Positions 21,201 to 34,929 of a DNA stretch of 64,000 nt are shown in pieces. The notes under the pieces were generated by a model, which saw only the letters and a list, made by a program, of their open reading frames with translations, was not told the DNA's origin and searched no databases. Position 1 is the first letter of the stretch; every line of letters starts with the position of its first letter. The DNA comes from Unio delphinus (Eukaryota > Mollusca > Bivalvia > Unionida > Unionidae): assembly GCA_029339505.1 (NCBI GenBank), contig JAQISU010000097.1:3741001-3805000 (forward strand). The letters run 5' to 3'. Made by a program: the position numbers and the translations under genes.

Positions 21201-24200
21201 ACCCTGACCAGACCCTTAATTGCATGATTATGACCCTGACCAGACCCTTTAATTGCATGATTATGACCCTGACCAGACCCTTCATTGCATGATTATGACC
21301 CTGACCAGACCCTTCATTGCATGATTATGACCCTGACCATACCCTTAATTGCATAATTACGACCCTGACCATACCCTTAATTGCATGATTATGACCCTGA
21401 CCATACCCTTAATTGCATGATTATGACCCTGACCAGACCCTTAATTGCATGATTATGACCCTGACCAGACCCTTTAATTGCATGATTATGACCCTGACCA
21501 GACCCTTAATTGCATGATTATGACCCTGACCAGACCCTTCATTGCATGATTATGACCCTGACCAGACCCTTCATTGCATGATTATGACCCTGACCATACC
21601 CTTAATTGCATGATTATGACCCTGACCAGACCCTTCATTGCATGATTATGACCCTGACCAGACCCTTCATTGCATGATTATCACCCTGACCAGACCCTTA
21701 ATTGCATGATTATGACCCTGACCAGACCCTTCATTGCATGATTATGACCCTGACCAGACCCTTCATTGCATGATTATGACCCTGACCAGACCCTTTAATT
21801 GCATGATTATGACCATGACCATACCCTTAATTGCATGATTATGACCCTGATCAGACCCTTAATTGCATGATTATGACCCTGACTATACCCTTAATTGCAT
21901 GATTATGACCCTAACCATACCCTTCATTGCATGATTATGACCCTGACCAGACCCTTAATTGCATGATTATGACCCTGACCAGACCCTTCATTGCATGATT
22001 ATGACCCTGACCATACCCTTCATTGCAGGATTATGACCCTGACCAGACCCTTCATTGCATGATTATGACCCTGACCAGACCCTTTAATTGCATGATTATG
22101 ACCCTGACCAGACCCTTAATTGCATGATTATGACCCTGACCAGACCCTTAATTGCATGATTATGACCCTGACCAGACCCTTTAATTGCATGATTATGACC
22201 CTGACCAGACCCTTCATTGCATGATTATGACCCTGACCATACCCTTTAATTGCATGATTATGACCCTGACCAAACCCTTCATTGCATGATTATGACCCTG
22301 ACCAGACCCTTCATTGCATGATTATGACCCTGACCAGACCCTTTAATTGCATGATTATGACCCTGACCAGACCCTTAATTGCATGATTATGACCCTGACC
22401 AGACCCTTCATTGCATGATTATGACTCTGACCAGACCCTTCATTGCATGATTATGACCCTGACCATACCCTTAATTGCATGATTACGACCCTGACCATAC
22501 CCTTAATTGCATGATTATGACCCTGATCATACCCTTAATTGCATGATTATGACCCTGACCAGACCCTTCATTGCATGATTATGACCCTGACCAGACCCTT
22601 TAATTGCATGATTATGACCCTGACCAGACCCTTAATTGCATGATTATGACCCTGACCAGACCCTTCATTGCATGATTATGACCCTGACCAGACCCTTAAT
22701 TGCATGATTATGACCCTGACCATACCCTAAATTGCATGATTATGACCCTGACCAGACCCTTAATTGCATGATTATGACTTTGACCATACCCTTAATTGCA
22801 TGATTATGACCATGACCAGACCCTTAATTGCATGATTATGACCCTGACCAGACCCTTCATTGCATGATTATGACCCTGACCATACCCTTCATTGCATGAT
22901 TATGACCCTGACCAGACCCTTCATTGCATGATTATGACCCTGACCAGACCCTTAATTGCATGATTATGACCCTGACCAGACCCTTAATGGCATGAATATG
23001 GCCCTGACCAGACCCTTAATTGCATGATTATGACCATGACCATACCCTTAATTGCATGATTATGACCCTAACCAGACCCTTAATTGCATGATTATGACCC
23101 TGACCAGACCCTTAATTGCATGATTATGACCCTGACCAGACCCTTAATTGCATGATTATGACCCTGACCAGACCCTTAATTGCATGATTATGACCCTGAC
23201 CATACTCTTAATTGCATGATTATGACCCTGACCATACCCTTAATTGCATGATTATGACCCTGACCAGACCCTTAATTGCATGATTATGACCCTGACCATA
23301 CCCTTAATTGCATGATTACGACCCTGATCAGACCCTTAACTGCATGATTATGACCCTGACCAGACCCTTTAATTGCATGATTATGACCCTGACCAGAGCC
23401 TTAATTGCATGATTATGACCCTGACCAGACCCTTAATTGCATGATTATGACCCTGACCAGACCCTTAATTGCATGATTATGACCCTGACCAGACCCTTAA
23501 TTGCATGATTATGACCCTGACCAGACCCTTAATTGCATGATTACGACCCTGATCAGACCCTTAATTGCATGATTATGACCCTGACCAGACCCTTAATTGC
23601 ATGATTATGACCCTGACCAGACCCTTAATTGCATGATTATGACCCTGACCAGACCCTTAATTGCATGATTATGACCTTGACCAGACCCTTCATTGCATGA
23701 TTATGACCCTGACCAGACCCTTTAATTGCATGATTATGACCCTGACCAGACCCTTAATTGCATGATTATGATCCTGACTAGACCCTTAATTGCATGATTA
23801 TGACCCTGACCAGACCATTATTTGCATGATTATGACCCTGACCAGACCCTTAATTGCATGATTATGACCCTGACCAGACCCTTAATTGCATGATTATGAC
23901 CCTGATCAGACCCTTTAATTGAATGATTATGACCCTGACCAGACCCTTAATTGCATGATTATGACACTGACCAGACCCTTTAATGGCATGATTATGACCC
24001 TGACCAGACCCTTAATTGCATGATTATGACCCTGACCAGACCCTTCATTGCATGATTATGACCCTGACCATACCCTTAATTGCATGATTATGACCCTGAC
24101 CAGACCCTTCATTGCATGATTATGACCCTTACCAGACCCTTTAATTGCATGATTATGACCCTGACCAGACCCTTAATTGCATGATTATGACCCTGACCAG

Positions 24201-27200
24201 ACCCTTCATTGCATGATTATGACCCTGACCAGACCCTTAATTGCATGATTATGACCCTGACCATACCCTAAATTGCATGATTATGACCCTGACCAGACCC
24301 TTAATTGCATGATTATGACTTTGACCATACCCTTAATTGCATGATTATGACCATGACCAGACCCTTAATTGCATGATTATGACCCTGACCAGACCCTTCA
24401 TTGCATGATTATGACCCTGACCAGACCCTTAATTGCATAATTATGACCCTGACCAGACCCTTAATTGCATGAATATGGCCCTGACCAGACCCTTAATTGC
24501 ATGATTATGACCATGACCATACCCTTAATTGCATGATTATGACCCTGACCAGACCCTTAATTGCATGATTATGACCCTGACCAAACCCTTAATTGCATGA
24601 TTATGACCCTGACCAGACCCTTAATTACATGATTATGACCCTGACCAGACCCTTAATTGCATGATTATGACCCTGACCATACCCTTAATTGCATGATTAT
24701 GACCCTGACCATACCCTTAATTGCATGATTATGACCCTGACCAGACCCTTAATTGCATGATTATGACCCTGACCATACCCTTAATTGCATGATTACGACC
24801 CTGATCAGACCCTTAACTGCATGATTATGACCCTGACCAGACCCTTTAATTGCATGATTATGACCCTGACCAGACCCTTAATTGCATGATTATGACCCTG
24901 ACCAGACCCTTAATTGCATGATTATGACCCTGATCAGACCCTTTAATTGAATGATTATGACCCTGACCAGACCCTTAATTGCATGATTATGACACTGACC
25001 AGACCCTTTAATGGCATGATTATGACCCTGACCAGACCCTTAATTGCATGATTATGACCCTGACCAGACCCTTCATTGCATGATTATGACCCTGACCATA
25101 CCCTTAATTGCATGATTATGACCCTGACCAGACCCTTCATTGCATGATTTTGACCCTTACCAGACCCTTTAATTGCATGATTATGACCCTGACCAGACCC
25201 TTAATTGCATGATTATGACCCTGACCAGACCCTTCATTGCATGATTATGACCCTGACCAGACCCTTAATTGCATGATTATGACCCTGACCATACCCTAAA
25301 TTGCATGATTATGACCCTGACCAGACCCTTAATTGCATGATTATGACTTTGACCATACCCTTAATTGCATGATTATGACCATGACCAGACCCTTAATTGC
25401 ATGATTATGACCCTGACCAGACCCTTCATTGCATGATTATGACCCTGACCAGACCCTTAATTGCATAATTATGACCCTGACCAGACCCTTAATTGCATGA
25501 ATATGGCCCTGACCAGACCCTTAATTGCATGATTATGACCATGACCATACCCTTAATTGCATGATTATGACCCTGACCAGACCCTTAATTGCATGATTAT
25601 GACCCTGACCAAACCCTTAATTGCATGATTATGACCCTGACCAGACCCTTAATTACATGATTATGACCCTGACCAGACCCTTAATTGCATGATTATGACC
25701 CTGACCATACCCTTAATTGCATGATTATGACCCTGACCATACCCTTAATTGCATGATTATGACCCTGACCAGACCCTTAATTGCATGATTATGACCCTGA
25801 CCATACCCTTAATTGCATGATTACGACCCTGATCAGACCCTTAACTGCATGATTATGACCCTGACCAGACCCTTTAATTGCATGATTATGACCCTGACCA
25901 GAGCCTTAATTGCATGATTATGACCCTGACCAGACCCTTAATTGCATGATTATGACCCTGACCAGACCCTTAATTGCATGATTATGACCCTGACCAGACC
26001 CTTAATTGCATGATTATGACCCTGACCAGACCCTTTAATTGCATGATTATGACCCTGACCAGACCCTTAATTGCATGATTACGACCCTGATCAGACCCTT
26101 AATTGCATGATTATGACCCTGACCAGACCCTTAATTGCATGATTATGACCCTGACCAGACCCTTAATTGCATGATTATGACCCTGACCAGACCCTTAATT
26201 GCATGATTATGACCCAGACCATACCTTTAATTGCATGATTATGACCATGACCAGACCCTTAATTGCATGATTATGACCTTGACCAGACCCTTCATTGCAT
26301 GATTATGACCCTGACCATACCCTTCATTGCATGATTATGCCCCTGACCAGACCCTTCATTGCATGATTATGACCCTGACCAGACCCTTAATTGCATGATT
26401 ATGACCCTGACCAGACCTTTAATTGCATGAATATGGCCCTGACCAGACCCTTAATTGCATGATTATGACCATGACCATACCCTTAATTGCATGATTATGA
26501 CCCTGACCAGACCCTTAATTGCATGATTATGACCCTGACCAGACCCTTAATTGCATGATTATGACCCTGACCAGACCCTTAATTGCATGATTATGACCCT
26601 GACCAGACCCTTAATTGCATGATTATGACCCTGACCATACCCTTAATTGCATGATTATGACCCTGACCAGACCCTTAATTGCATGATTATGACCCTGACC
26701 AGACCCTTTAATTGCATGATTATGACCCTGACCAGACCCTTCATTGCATGATTATGACCCTGACCAGACCCTTCATTGCATGATTATGACCCTGACCATA
26801 CCCTTCATTGCATGATTATGACCCTGACCAGACCCTTCATTGCTTGATTATGACCCTGACCAGACCCTTAATTGCATGATTACGACCCTGACCAGACCCT
26901 TAATTGCATGATTATGACCCTGACCATACCCTTAATTGCATGATTATGACCCTGACCAGACCCTTAATTGCATGATTATGACCCTGACCAGACCCTTAAT
27001 TGCATGATTACGACCCTGATCAGACCCTTAACTGCATGATTATGACCCTGACCAGACCCTTTAATTGCATGATTATGACCCTGACCAGAGCCTTAATTGC
27101 ATGATTATGACCCTGACCAGACCCTTAATTGCATGATTATGACCCTGACCAGACCCTTATTTGCATGATTATGACCCTGACCAGACCCTTAATTGCATGA

Positions 27201-30200
27201 TTATGACCCTGACCAGACCCTTTAATTGCATGATTATGACCCTGACCAGACCCTTAATTGCATGATTACGACCCTGATCAGACCCTTAATTGCATGATTA
27301 TGACCCTGACCAGACCCTTCATTGCATGATTATGACCCTGACCAGACCCTTAATTGCATGATTATGACCCTGACCAGACCCTTAATTGCATGATTATGAC
27401 CTTGACCAGACCCTTCATTGCATGATTATGACCCTGACCAGACCCTTTAATTGCATGATTATGACCCTGACCAGACCCTTAATTGCATGATTATGACCCT
27501 GACTAGACCCTTAATTGCATGATTATGACCCTGACCAGACCCTTTAATGGCATGATTATGACCCTGACCAGACCCTTTAATTGCATGATTATGACCCTGA
27601 CCAGACCCTTAAGTGCATGATTATGACCCTGACCAGACCCTTTAATGGCATGATTATGACCCTGACCAGACCCTTAATTGCATGATTATGACCCTGACCA
27701 GACCCTTAATTGCATGATTATGACCCTGACCAGACCCTTTAATGGCATGATTATGACCCTGACCAGACCCTTAATTGCATGATTATGACCCTGACCAGAC
27801 CCTTCATTGCATGATTATGACCCTGACCATACCCTTAATTGCATGATTACGACCCTGACCAGACCCTTCATTGCATGATTATGACCCTGACCAGACCCTT
27901 TAATTGCGTGATTATGACCCTGACCAGACCCTTAATTGCATGATTATGACCCTGACCAGACCCTTCATTGCATGATTATGACCCTGACCAAACCCTTAAT
28001 TGCATGATTATGACCCTGACCATACCCTAAATTGCATGATTATGACCCTGACCAGACCCTTAATTGCATGATTATGACCCTGACCATACCCTTAATTGCA
28101 TGATTATGACCATGACCAGACCCTTAATTGCATGATTATGACCTTGACCAGACCCTTCATTGCATGATTATGACCCTGACCATACCCTTCATTGCATGAT
28201 TATGCCCCTGACCAGACCCTTCATTGCATGATTATGACCCTGACCAGACCCTTAATTGCATGATTATGACCCTGACCAGACCCTTAATTGCATGAATATG
28301 GCCCTGACCAGACCCTTAATTGCATGATTATGACCATGACCATACCCTTAATTGCATGATTATGACCCTGACCAGACCCTTAATTGCATGATTATGACCC
28401 TGACCAGACCCTTAATTGCATGATTATGACCCTGACCAGACCCTTAATTGCATGATTATGACCCTGACCAGACCCTTAATTGCATGATTATGACCCTGAC
28501 CATACCCTTAATTGCATGATTATGACCCTGACCAGACCCTTCATTGCATGATTATGACCCTGACCAGACCCTTTAATTGCATGATTATGACCCTGACCAG
28601 ACCCTTCATTGCATGATTATGACCCTGACCAGACCCTTCATTGCATGATTATGACCCTGACCATACCCTTCATTGCATGATTATGACCCTGACCAGACCC
28701 TTCATTGCATGATTATGACCCTGACCAGACCCTTAATTGCATGATTACGACCCTGACCAGACCCTTAATTGCATGATTATGACCCTGACCATACCCTTAA
28801 TTGCATGATTATGACCCTGACCAGACCCTTAATTGCATGATTATGACCCTGACCAGACCCTTAATTGCATGATTACGACCCTGATCAGACCCTTAACTGC
28901 ATGATTATGACCCTGACCAGACCCTTTAATTGCATGATTATGACCCTGACCAGAGCCTTAATTGCATGATTATGACCCTGACCAGACCCTTAATTGCATG
29001 ATTATGACCCTGACCAGACCCTTAATTGCATGATTATGACCCTGACCAGACCCTTAATTGCATGATTATGACCCTGACCAGACCCTTAATTGCATGATTA
29101 TGACCCTGACCAGACCGTTAATTGCATGATTACGACCCTGATCAGACCCTTAATTGCATGATTATGACCCTGACCAGACCCTTAATTGCATGATTATGAC
29201 CCTGACCAGACCCTTAATTGCATGATTATGACCCTGTCCAGACCCTTAATTGCATGATTATGACCCTGACCAGACCCTTCATTGCATGATTATGACCCTG
29301 ACCAGACCCTTTAATTGCATGATAATGACCATGACCATACCCTTAATTGCATGATTATGACCCTGACCAGACCCTTAATTGCATGATTATGACCCTGTCT
29401 ATTCCCCTAATTGCATGATTATGACCCTGACCATACCCTTCATTGCATGATTATGACCCTGACCAGACCCTTAATTGCATGAATATGACCCTGACCAGAC
29501 CCTTCATTGCATGATTATGACCCTGACCATACCCTTCATTGCATGATTATGACCCTGACCATACCCTTCATTGTATGATTATGACCCTGACCATACCCCT
29601 AATTGCATGATTATGACCCTGACCAGACCCTTCATTGCATGATTATGACCATGACCAGACCCTTCATTGCAGGATTATGACCCTGACCAGACCCTTAATT
29701 GCATGATTATGACCCTGACCAGACCCTTTAATTGCATGATTATGACCCTGACCAGACCCTTAATTGCATGATCATGACCCTGACCAGACCCTTAATTGCA
29801 TGATTATGACCCTGACCAGACCCTTTAATTGCATGATTATGACCCTGACCAGACCCTTCATTGCATGATTATGACCCTGACCAGACCCTTTAATTGCATG
29901 ATTATGACCCTGACCAGACCCTTCATTGCATGATTATGACCCTGACCAGACCCTTCATTGCATGATTATGACCCTGACCAGACCCTTTAATTGCATGATT
30001 ATGACCCTGACCAGACCATTCATTGCATGATTATGACCCTGACCAGACCCTTTAATTGCATGATTATGACCCTGACCAGACCCTTTATTGCATGATTATG
30101 ACCCTGACCATACCCTTAATTGCATTATTACGACCCTGACCATACCCTTAATTGCATGATTATGACCCTGACCATACCCTTAATTGCATGATTATGACCC

Positions 30201-31165
30201 TGACCAGACCCTTCATTGCATGATTATGACCCTGACCAGACCCTTTAATTGCATGATTATGACTCTGACCAGACCCTTAATTGCATGATTATGACCCTGA
30301 CCAGACCCTTCATTGCATGATTATGACCCTGACCAGACCCTTAATTGCATGATTATGACCCTGACCAGACCCTTAATTGCATGATTATGACCCTGACCAG
30401 ACCCTTCATTGCATGATTATGACCCTGACCAGATCCTTTAATTGCATGATTATGACCCTGACCAGACCCTTAATTGCATGATTATGACCCTGACCAGACT
30501 CTTTAATTGCATGATTATGACCATGACCAAACCTTTAATTGCATGATTATGACCCTGACCAGACCCTTTAATTGCATGATTATGACCCTGACCAGACCCT
30601 TAATTGCATGATTATGACCCTTACCAGACCCTTAATTGCATGATTATGACCCTGACCATACCCTTATTTGCATGATTATGACCCTGACCAGACCCTTAAT
30701 TGCATGATTATGACCCTGACCAGACCCTTAATTGCATGATTATGACCCTGACCAGACCCTTAATTGCATGATTATGACCCTGACCAGACCCTTAATTGCA
30801 TGATTATGACCCTGACCAGACCCTTAATTGCATGATTATGACCCTGACCAGACCCGTATTTGCATGATTATGACCCTGACCATACCCTTAATTGCATGAT
30901 TATGACCCTGACCAGACCCTTAATTGCATGATTATGACCCTGACCAGACCCTTAATTGCATGATTATGACCCTGACCAGACCCTTAATTGCCTGATTATG
31001 ACCCTGACCAGACCCTTAATTGCCTGATTATGACCCTGACCAGACCCTTAATTGCATGATTATGACCCTGACCATACCCTTAATTGCATGATTATGACCC
31101 TGACCAGACCCTTAATTGCATGATTATGACCCTGACCAGACCCTTAATTGCATGATTATGACCCT
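12250..31165. repeat. 18.9 kb satellite of a 32/33 bp unit
   Basis: The unit is ATTATGACCCTGACCAGACC joined to CTTAATTGCATG (32 bp); a variant with CTTTAATTG is 33 bp. Length implies roughly 580-590 copies. Recurrent variants are CCATACCC for CCAGACCC, TTCATT for TTAATT, ATTACGACC for ATTATGACC and CTGATCAG for CTGACCAG. These variants mark larger duplications. Rare variants GCCCCTG (19105 and 20973) and TATCACCC (19813 and 21681) recur at exactly 1868 bp. Others recur at 1028 bp (24124/25152, 24623/25651) and about 453 bp (14088/14541). Every frame meets stops within a unit or two, so no reading frame crosses it. The left edge is sharp: identity drops within about 60 bp. Confidence 0.98.
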
Positions 31166-32625
31166 GACCAGACACTTAAATACATGAATGTGACAATGAC
31201 CAAAGCCCTTACATGCATGACTACTATGACCCTGATACAGATGCTGACTTGCATTAATATGACAATGACTCAGACCCTTACTTGCATGACCATGACCTTG
31301 GCTTGTAGTACTATGATCCTGACCCACATGCTTACTTACATGAACATGACACTGACCCTTGCATTGCAAAGATCCTGACTCAGACCCTTAAATGCATGAA
31401 TATGACTCTGAACAGGACCCTTAAATGCATGAATATGACCCTGAACATGACCCTTGATTACATAACAAAACAAAACCCTTGCTTGCATTACTATGAGTCT
31501 GACCCAGATCTTTAGTTGCATGACTATGACCCTGGCCTTGACCTTTACTTGAATTATTATGCCTTAATTGAATGAATATGACCCTGATCTAGACCCTTAA
31601 TTACATAAATATGAACCAGACCCTTAAAAGCATAAATATGACCATGACCAAAGCCCTTACTTGCATGACTATGACCCTGATCCAGACCCTTAATTGCATT
31701 GCAAAGATCCTGACTCAGACATATTAATTACTTGAACATGACCATGACCAATATAACTTTGATCATGACCTTAAATGCATGAATATGACCCTGATACATG
31801 CCTTTAATTGTATAAATATAACCCTGACCCAAATCCTTACTTATATAATATGACCTTGACCCTGACCTTTAATTGCATGAATATGACCCTGACCCAGACC
31901 CTTAACTACATGTCTATGATCCTGACATAGACCCTCAATTGCTTGAATATTACCCTGATCCAGACTATTAAGTGTATGAATATGACCCTGACTTTGTCCC
32001 TTACTTACATTAATATGACAATGAGCAAGACCCTTATGTGCATGACTTTGACCAGAACCCAGACCCTTAATTGAATGACAATAAGCGTGACCCAGTCCCT
32101 TAACTGCAAGAATATGACTCTGACCTAGACCCTAAATTGCATTACTATGATCCTGACTCAGACCCTTAATTGCATGAATATAACCCTGGCCCAGACCTTA
32201 ATAATATAAATATGACCATGACCCCGACCCTTAAGTGTATGAATATAACCCTAACCCAGACCCTTCATTACATGAATATGACCATGACCCAGACCCTTAA
32301 TGCATGACTATGACCTTGACCCTTACTTGCATTAATATGACCCCGATCCAGATCATTAAGTAAATGAATATTATTCTGACCTTGTCCGCTACTTGAATTA
32401 ATATGACAATTGAATGACTAAGAGCATGTCCCAGGCCCTTAATTGCATGAATTATGACTCTGATCTAGACCCTTAGTATCATGACTATGACCCTGACCTT
32501 GACCCTTATTAGCATGACTATGACCCTGACCCAGACCATTAAGTACATGAATATTACCCTGACCAAAAACCCTTACGTGCACGACTATGACCCTGACCTT
32601 GACCCTTAATTGCAAGACTATATTC
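31166..32625. repeat. Diverged right edge of the satellite
   Basis: The same unit continues for about 1.45 kb but with many substitutions and indels (GACCCAGACCCTTAATTGCA-like cores spaced irregularly). It shades into unique sequence near 32625. Decayed edges with a homogenised core are expected when unequal crossover homogenises the array interior. Reading frames at 31124-31521 and 32439-32642 are repeat artefacts. Confidence 0.93.
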
Positions 32626-32639
32626 TTAAAGAGCTTTGC

Positions 32640-33405
32640 CATGTATGATGAGAATGAAATGTTTAGAAAATATATGCTAACAAAATATGATTACAAACTC
32701 TTAAAAAATTGATTTAGCGATTCGTCAGGGTGGTGGTGGTGGTGTTCACACACATTGGAAAGAAACAAACTATAACAATTACCCGTGAAAGTTATTCAGT
32801 AGATATTCAACATTAATTACTTAGATGTGTCAATCTCCTTTTGCTAGTTTTCGTTTTTGTTGTTGATGCTTCAGATAGATTTCATGCAAAACTTAGATTT
32901 ACATTTGGTAACTAATAAAACAGATATTACTACAGGTGAAATCAACATCATTACAAGGCCCGGATTGTACAATGGAGCATTGAGGGTTGGGAGTCCTCTC
33001 AAGGTCGACGCTCGTTTTAGGGGGTCAGTCGGCCCCTTTTTATTGCTACAACTATAACACATTCTGATTTGCTCTGGCAGTCTGGTGATTTGCTCGATGT
33101 ATTATTCCTATCCTTCTTTTGCATATTCCCATTTACCAAATTAATAGTCAGTCCTTAGATTTTTGGAGAGCTGTAACTAGTTTTGTAAGGTTATTAATAT
33201 TCAAACGCGTGTCACTGTCTTCTCTTTCTTTTTTATTACCTGGCTCGTCATTACCTTGGGGCAGAATAGCTTTAACGGAGATCTCTTAAGTTACAGGTTG
33301 TTGTAAATTTGGCCAAGTCCCTTCAAAGGCCTCATACTCAATGCCATTGTATCATCTAGAGTTTTAGGATGCCCAAATTGAACATGCTTTCTAATTTCCT
33401 GCCTT
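32640..33405. other. Intergenic, no gene seen
   Basis: No coding pattern recognised. Overlapping 63-66 residue frames on both strands at 32857-33062 have no motif and are not called. Confidence 0.5.
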
Positions 33406-33407
33406 TC

Positions 33408-33408
<1 letters not shown>

Positions 33409-33463
<55 letters not shown>

Positions 33464-33491
33464 TTGTGTGTATATATATATATATATATAT
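33409..33491. repeat. (CA)n then (TA)n microsatellite
   Basis: About 50 bp of CA repeats to 33461, a TTTGTGTG spacer, then about 20 bp of TA. Confidence 0.97.
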
Positions 33492-34112
33492 GTGTGTTAG
33501 GATAGGTTTTTTTAAGTAAAATTAATAAGATTGCCATTTTCTTTAAATTGTATTAAAGTAATGTTTTATTTATTTATATTTAAGTAAGTTTCTAAAATAA
33601 ATTTCATTTGTTTTGTAGCACAACTATATAGAATAGAAATGGTTGCTGCACAAGTGAAAAAAAAAACAATGTATATAGCCATACTGCATAAGACCGATAA
33701 AAATAACTAAAATCTTGCCAAAGTACAGTGTTGTGTGGAAGCATATAACGGAAAACATAATACATGCCATTTTGCTGACTCAGCTACAATCTCTAGGTTC
33801 CATTAGTAAAAATATATATTCTGTAACCTAGGCACTGGCGGAAGTCCAATTCGGTTAATAAAAGTGGAGTAACCATTCTCTAAGAAAATTGCTAGATGAC
33901 ACAAAACAAAATGGCTTCCAACTAATGGATATCCATATTTGGTGTGACGTCGCCAAACGACTATAAATAAACCACAAGACTAAGTCTTATGACGTAAAAC
34001 CAATTAGTTACTACCTATTGAAACTGGTTCTTACCGGTTGAAGAACAGCATCTTTTTCTGACTGGTACATGGAGGGTATGACCTTGTCTAACCCTGAATC
34101 TGGCCGAATGTG

Positions 34113-34147
34113 TATAAATACAGATGCGCAGTCGGGTCAGATCAGTT
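34113..34147 (+). promoter_or_regulatory. Candidate TATA/initiator core promoter
   Basis: TATAAATA at 34113-34120 and TCAGTT, a good arthropod/mollusc-type initiator, at 34142-34147, about 31 bp apart. A second TATAAATA lies at about 33962. No intact gene follows directly; it could be the promoter of a decayed element, for example within an LTR. Function is inferred from spacing only. Confidence 0.4.
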
Positions 34148-34335
34148 CTCCATATCAGCAGAAAATAGATGTTTGACTCTTCATTCCAGCCACGATTCCG
34201 TACCTGATTCCCTAGACATTCCATGATCGGGTGACATTCTTGATCTGGGAACTCATTCTTTTCTTCTTTCTATCGTCCTGAGTTCCTAGCATGTGTTTAT
34301 GAGAACGAAACATAATTCTTCCAACAAAACTTCTC

Positions 34336-34337
<2 letters not shown>

Positions 34338-34424
<87 letters not shown>
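34338..34424. repeat. (AT)n microsatellite
   Basis: About 87 bp of pure AT dinucleotides, self-complementary and able to extrude a cruciform. Confidence 0.98.
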
Positions 34425-34426
<2 letters not shown>

Positions 34427-34489
34427 ATCTTTTTAAATGTCTTCCCAATCCGAAACGGGAATCTTTGGAAATGCCGGACAGGCTAGTCG

Positions 34490-34780
34490 CCTCGAAGAAT
34501 GACCATAGTGTGCAGCAGACACCGATTTTTGTCGTCGTCTATTTCTAAACTCGCATCTCTAGGCAGTTTCCCTTTTTTTGGAACTGAATCTTTGTTCTAA
34601 AGCAGCTTTAAAAAAGTCATAGTCCCCTACTTTCGTTCTGTCTAAATCATCAAGAAACCGTAGAGCTACCTCTCATAAACTCATTGCAAGTTGTCGAGCC
34701 GTTTCACTTTTATTGTAATTATTCGAAAAAGCAACTTACTAAAAATGTACAATATAATCCTGCTATTCCACGGTGTGCCA
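34490..34780 (-). pseudogene. LTR-retrotransposon gag-like relic
   Basis: The minus strand from about 34715 to 34490 reads ETARQLAMSL, stop, then EVALRFLDDLDRTKVGDYDF, then FKAALEQRFSSKK. This follows the gag capsid pattern of Ty3/Gypsy-type elements (A..LA.SL.G.AL..L..L......DY..L..AL..RF). Upstream on the same strand the frame is broken by stops. I see no protease, zinc knuckle or RT of the same element next to it. Confidence 0.5.
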
Positions 34781-34929
34781 TCGAATTGTCAGTTATTTTA
34801 TTTTTTTCTTTCATGAATCGTTCCGTATTATTCAAGCAAATATTTTGTCCAAATTCATTAATTTCGCTTGAAATATTACACAATATATATACTGTCGTTG
34901 CAAACAAGCTTCTTGAGTTATGGAGTCCG

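Noticed and set aside
12250..32625. CRISPR-like array
   Set aside because: Units are contiguous with no unique spacers, and the context is eukaryotic; this is a satellite.
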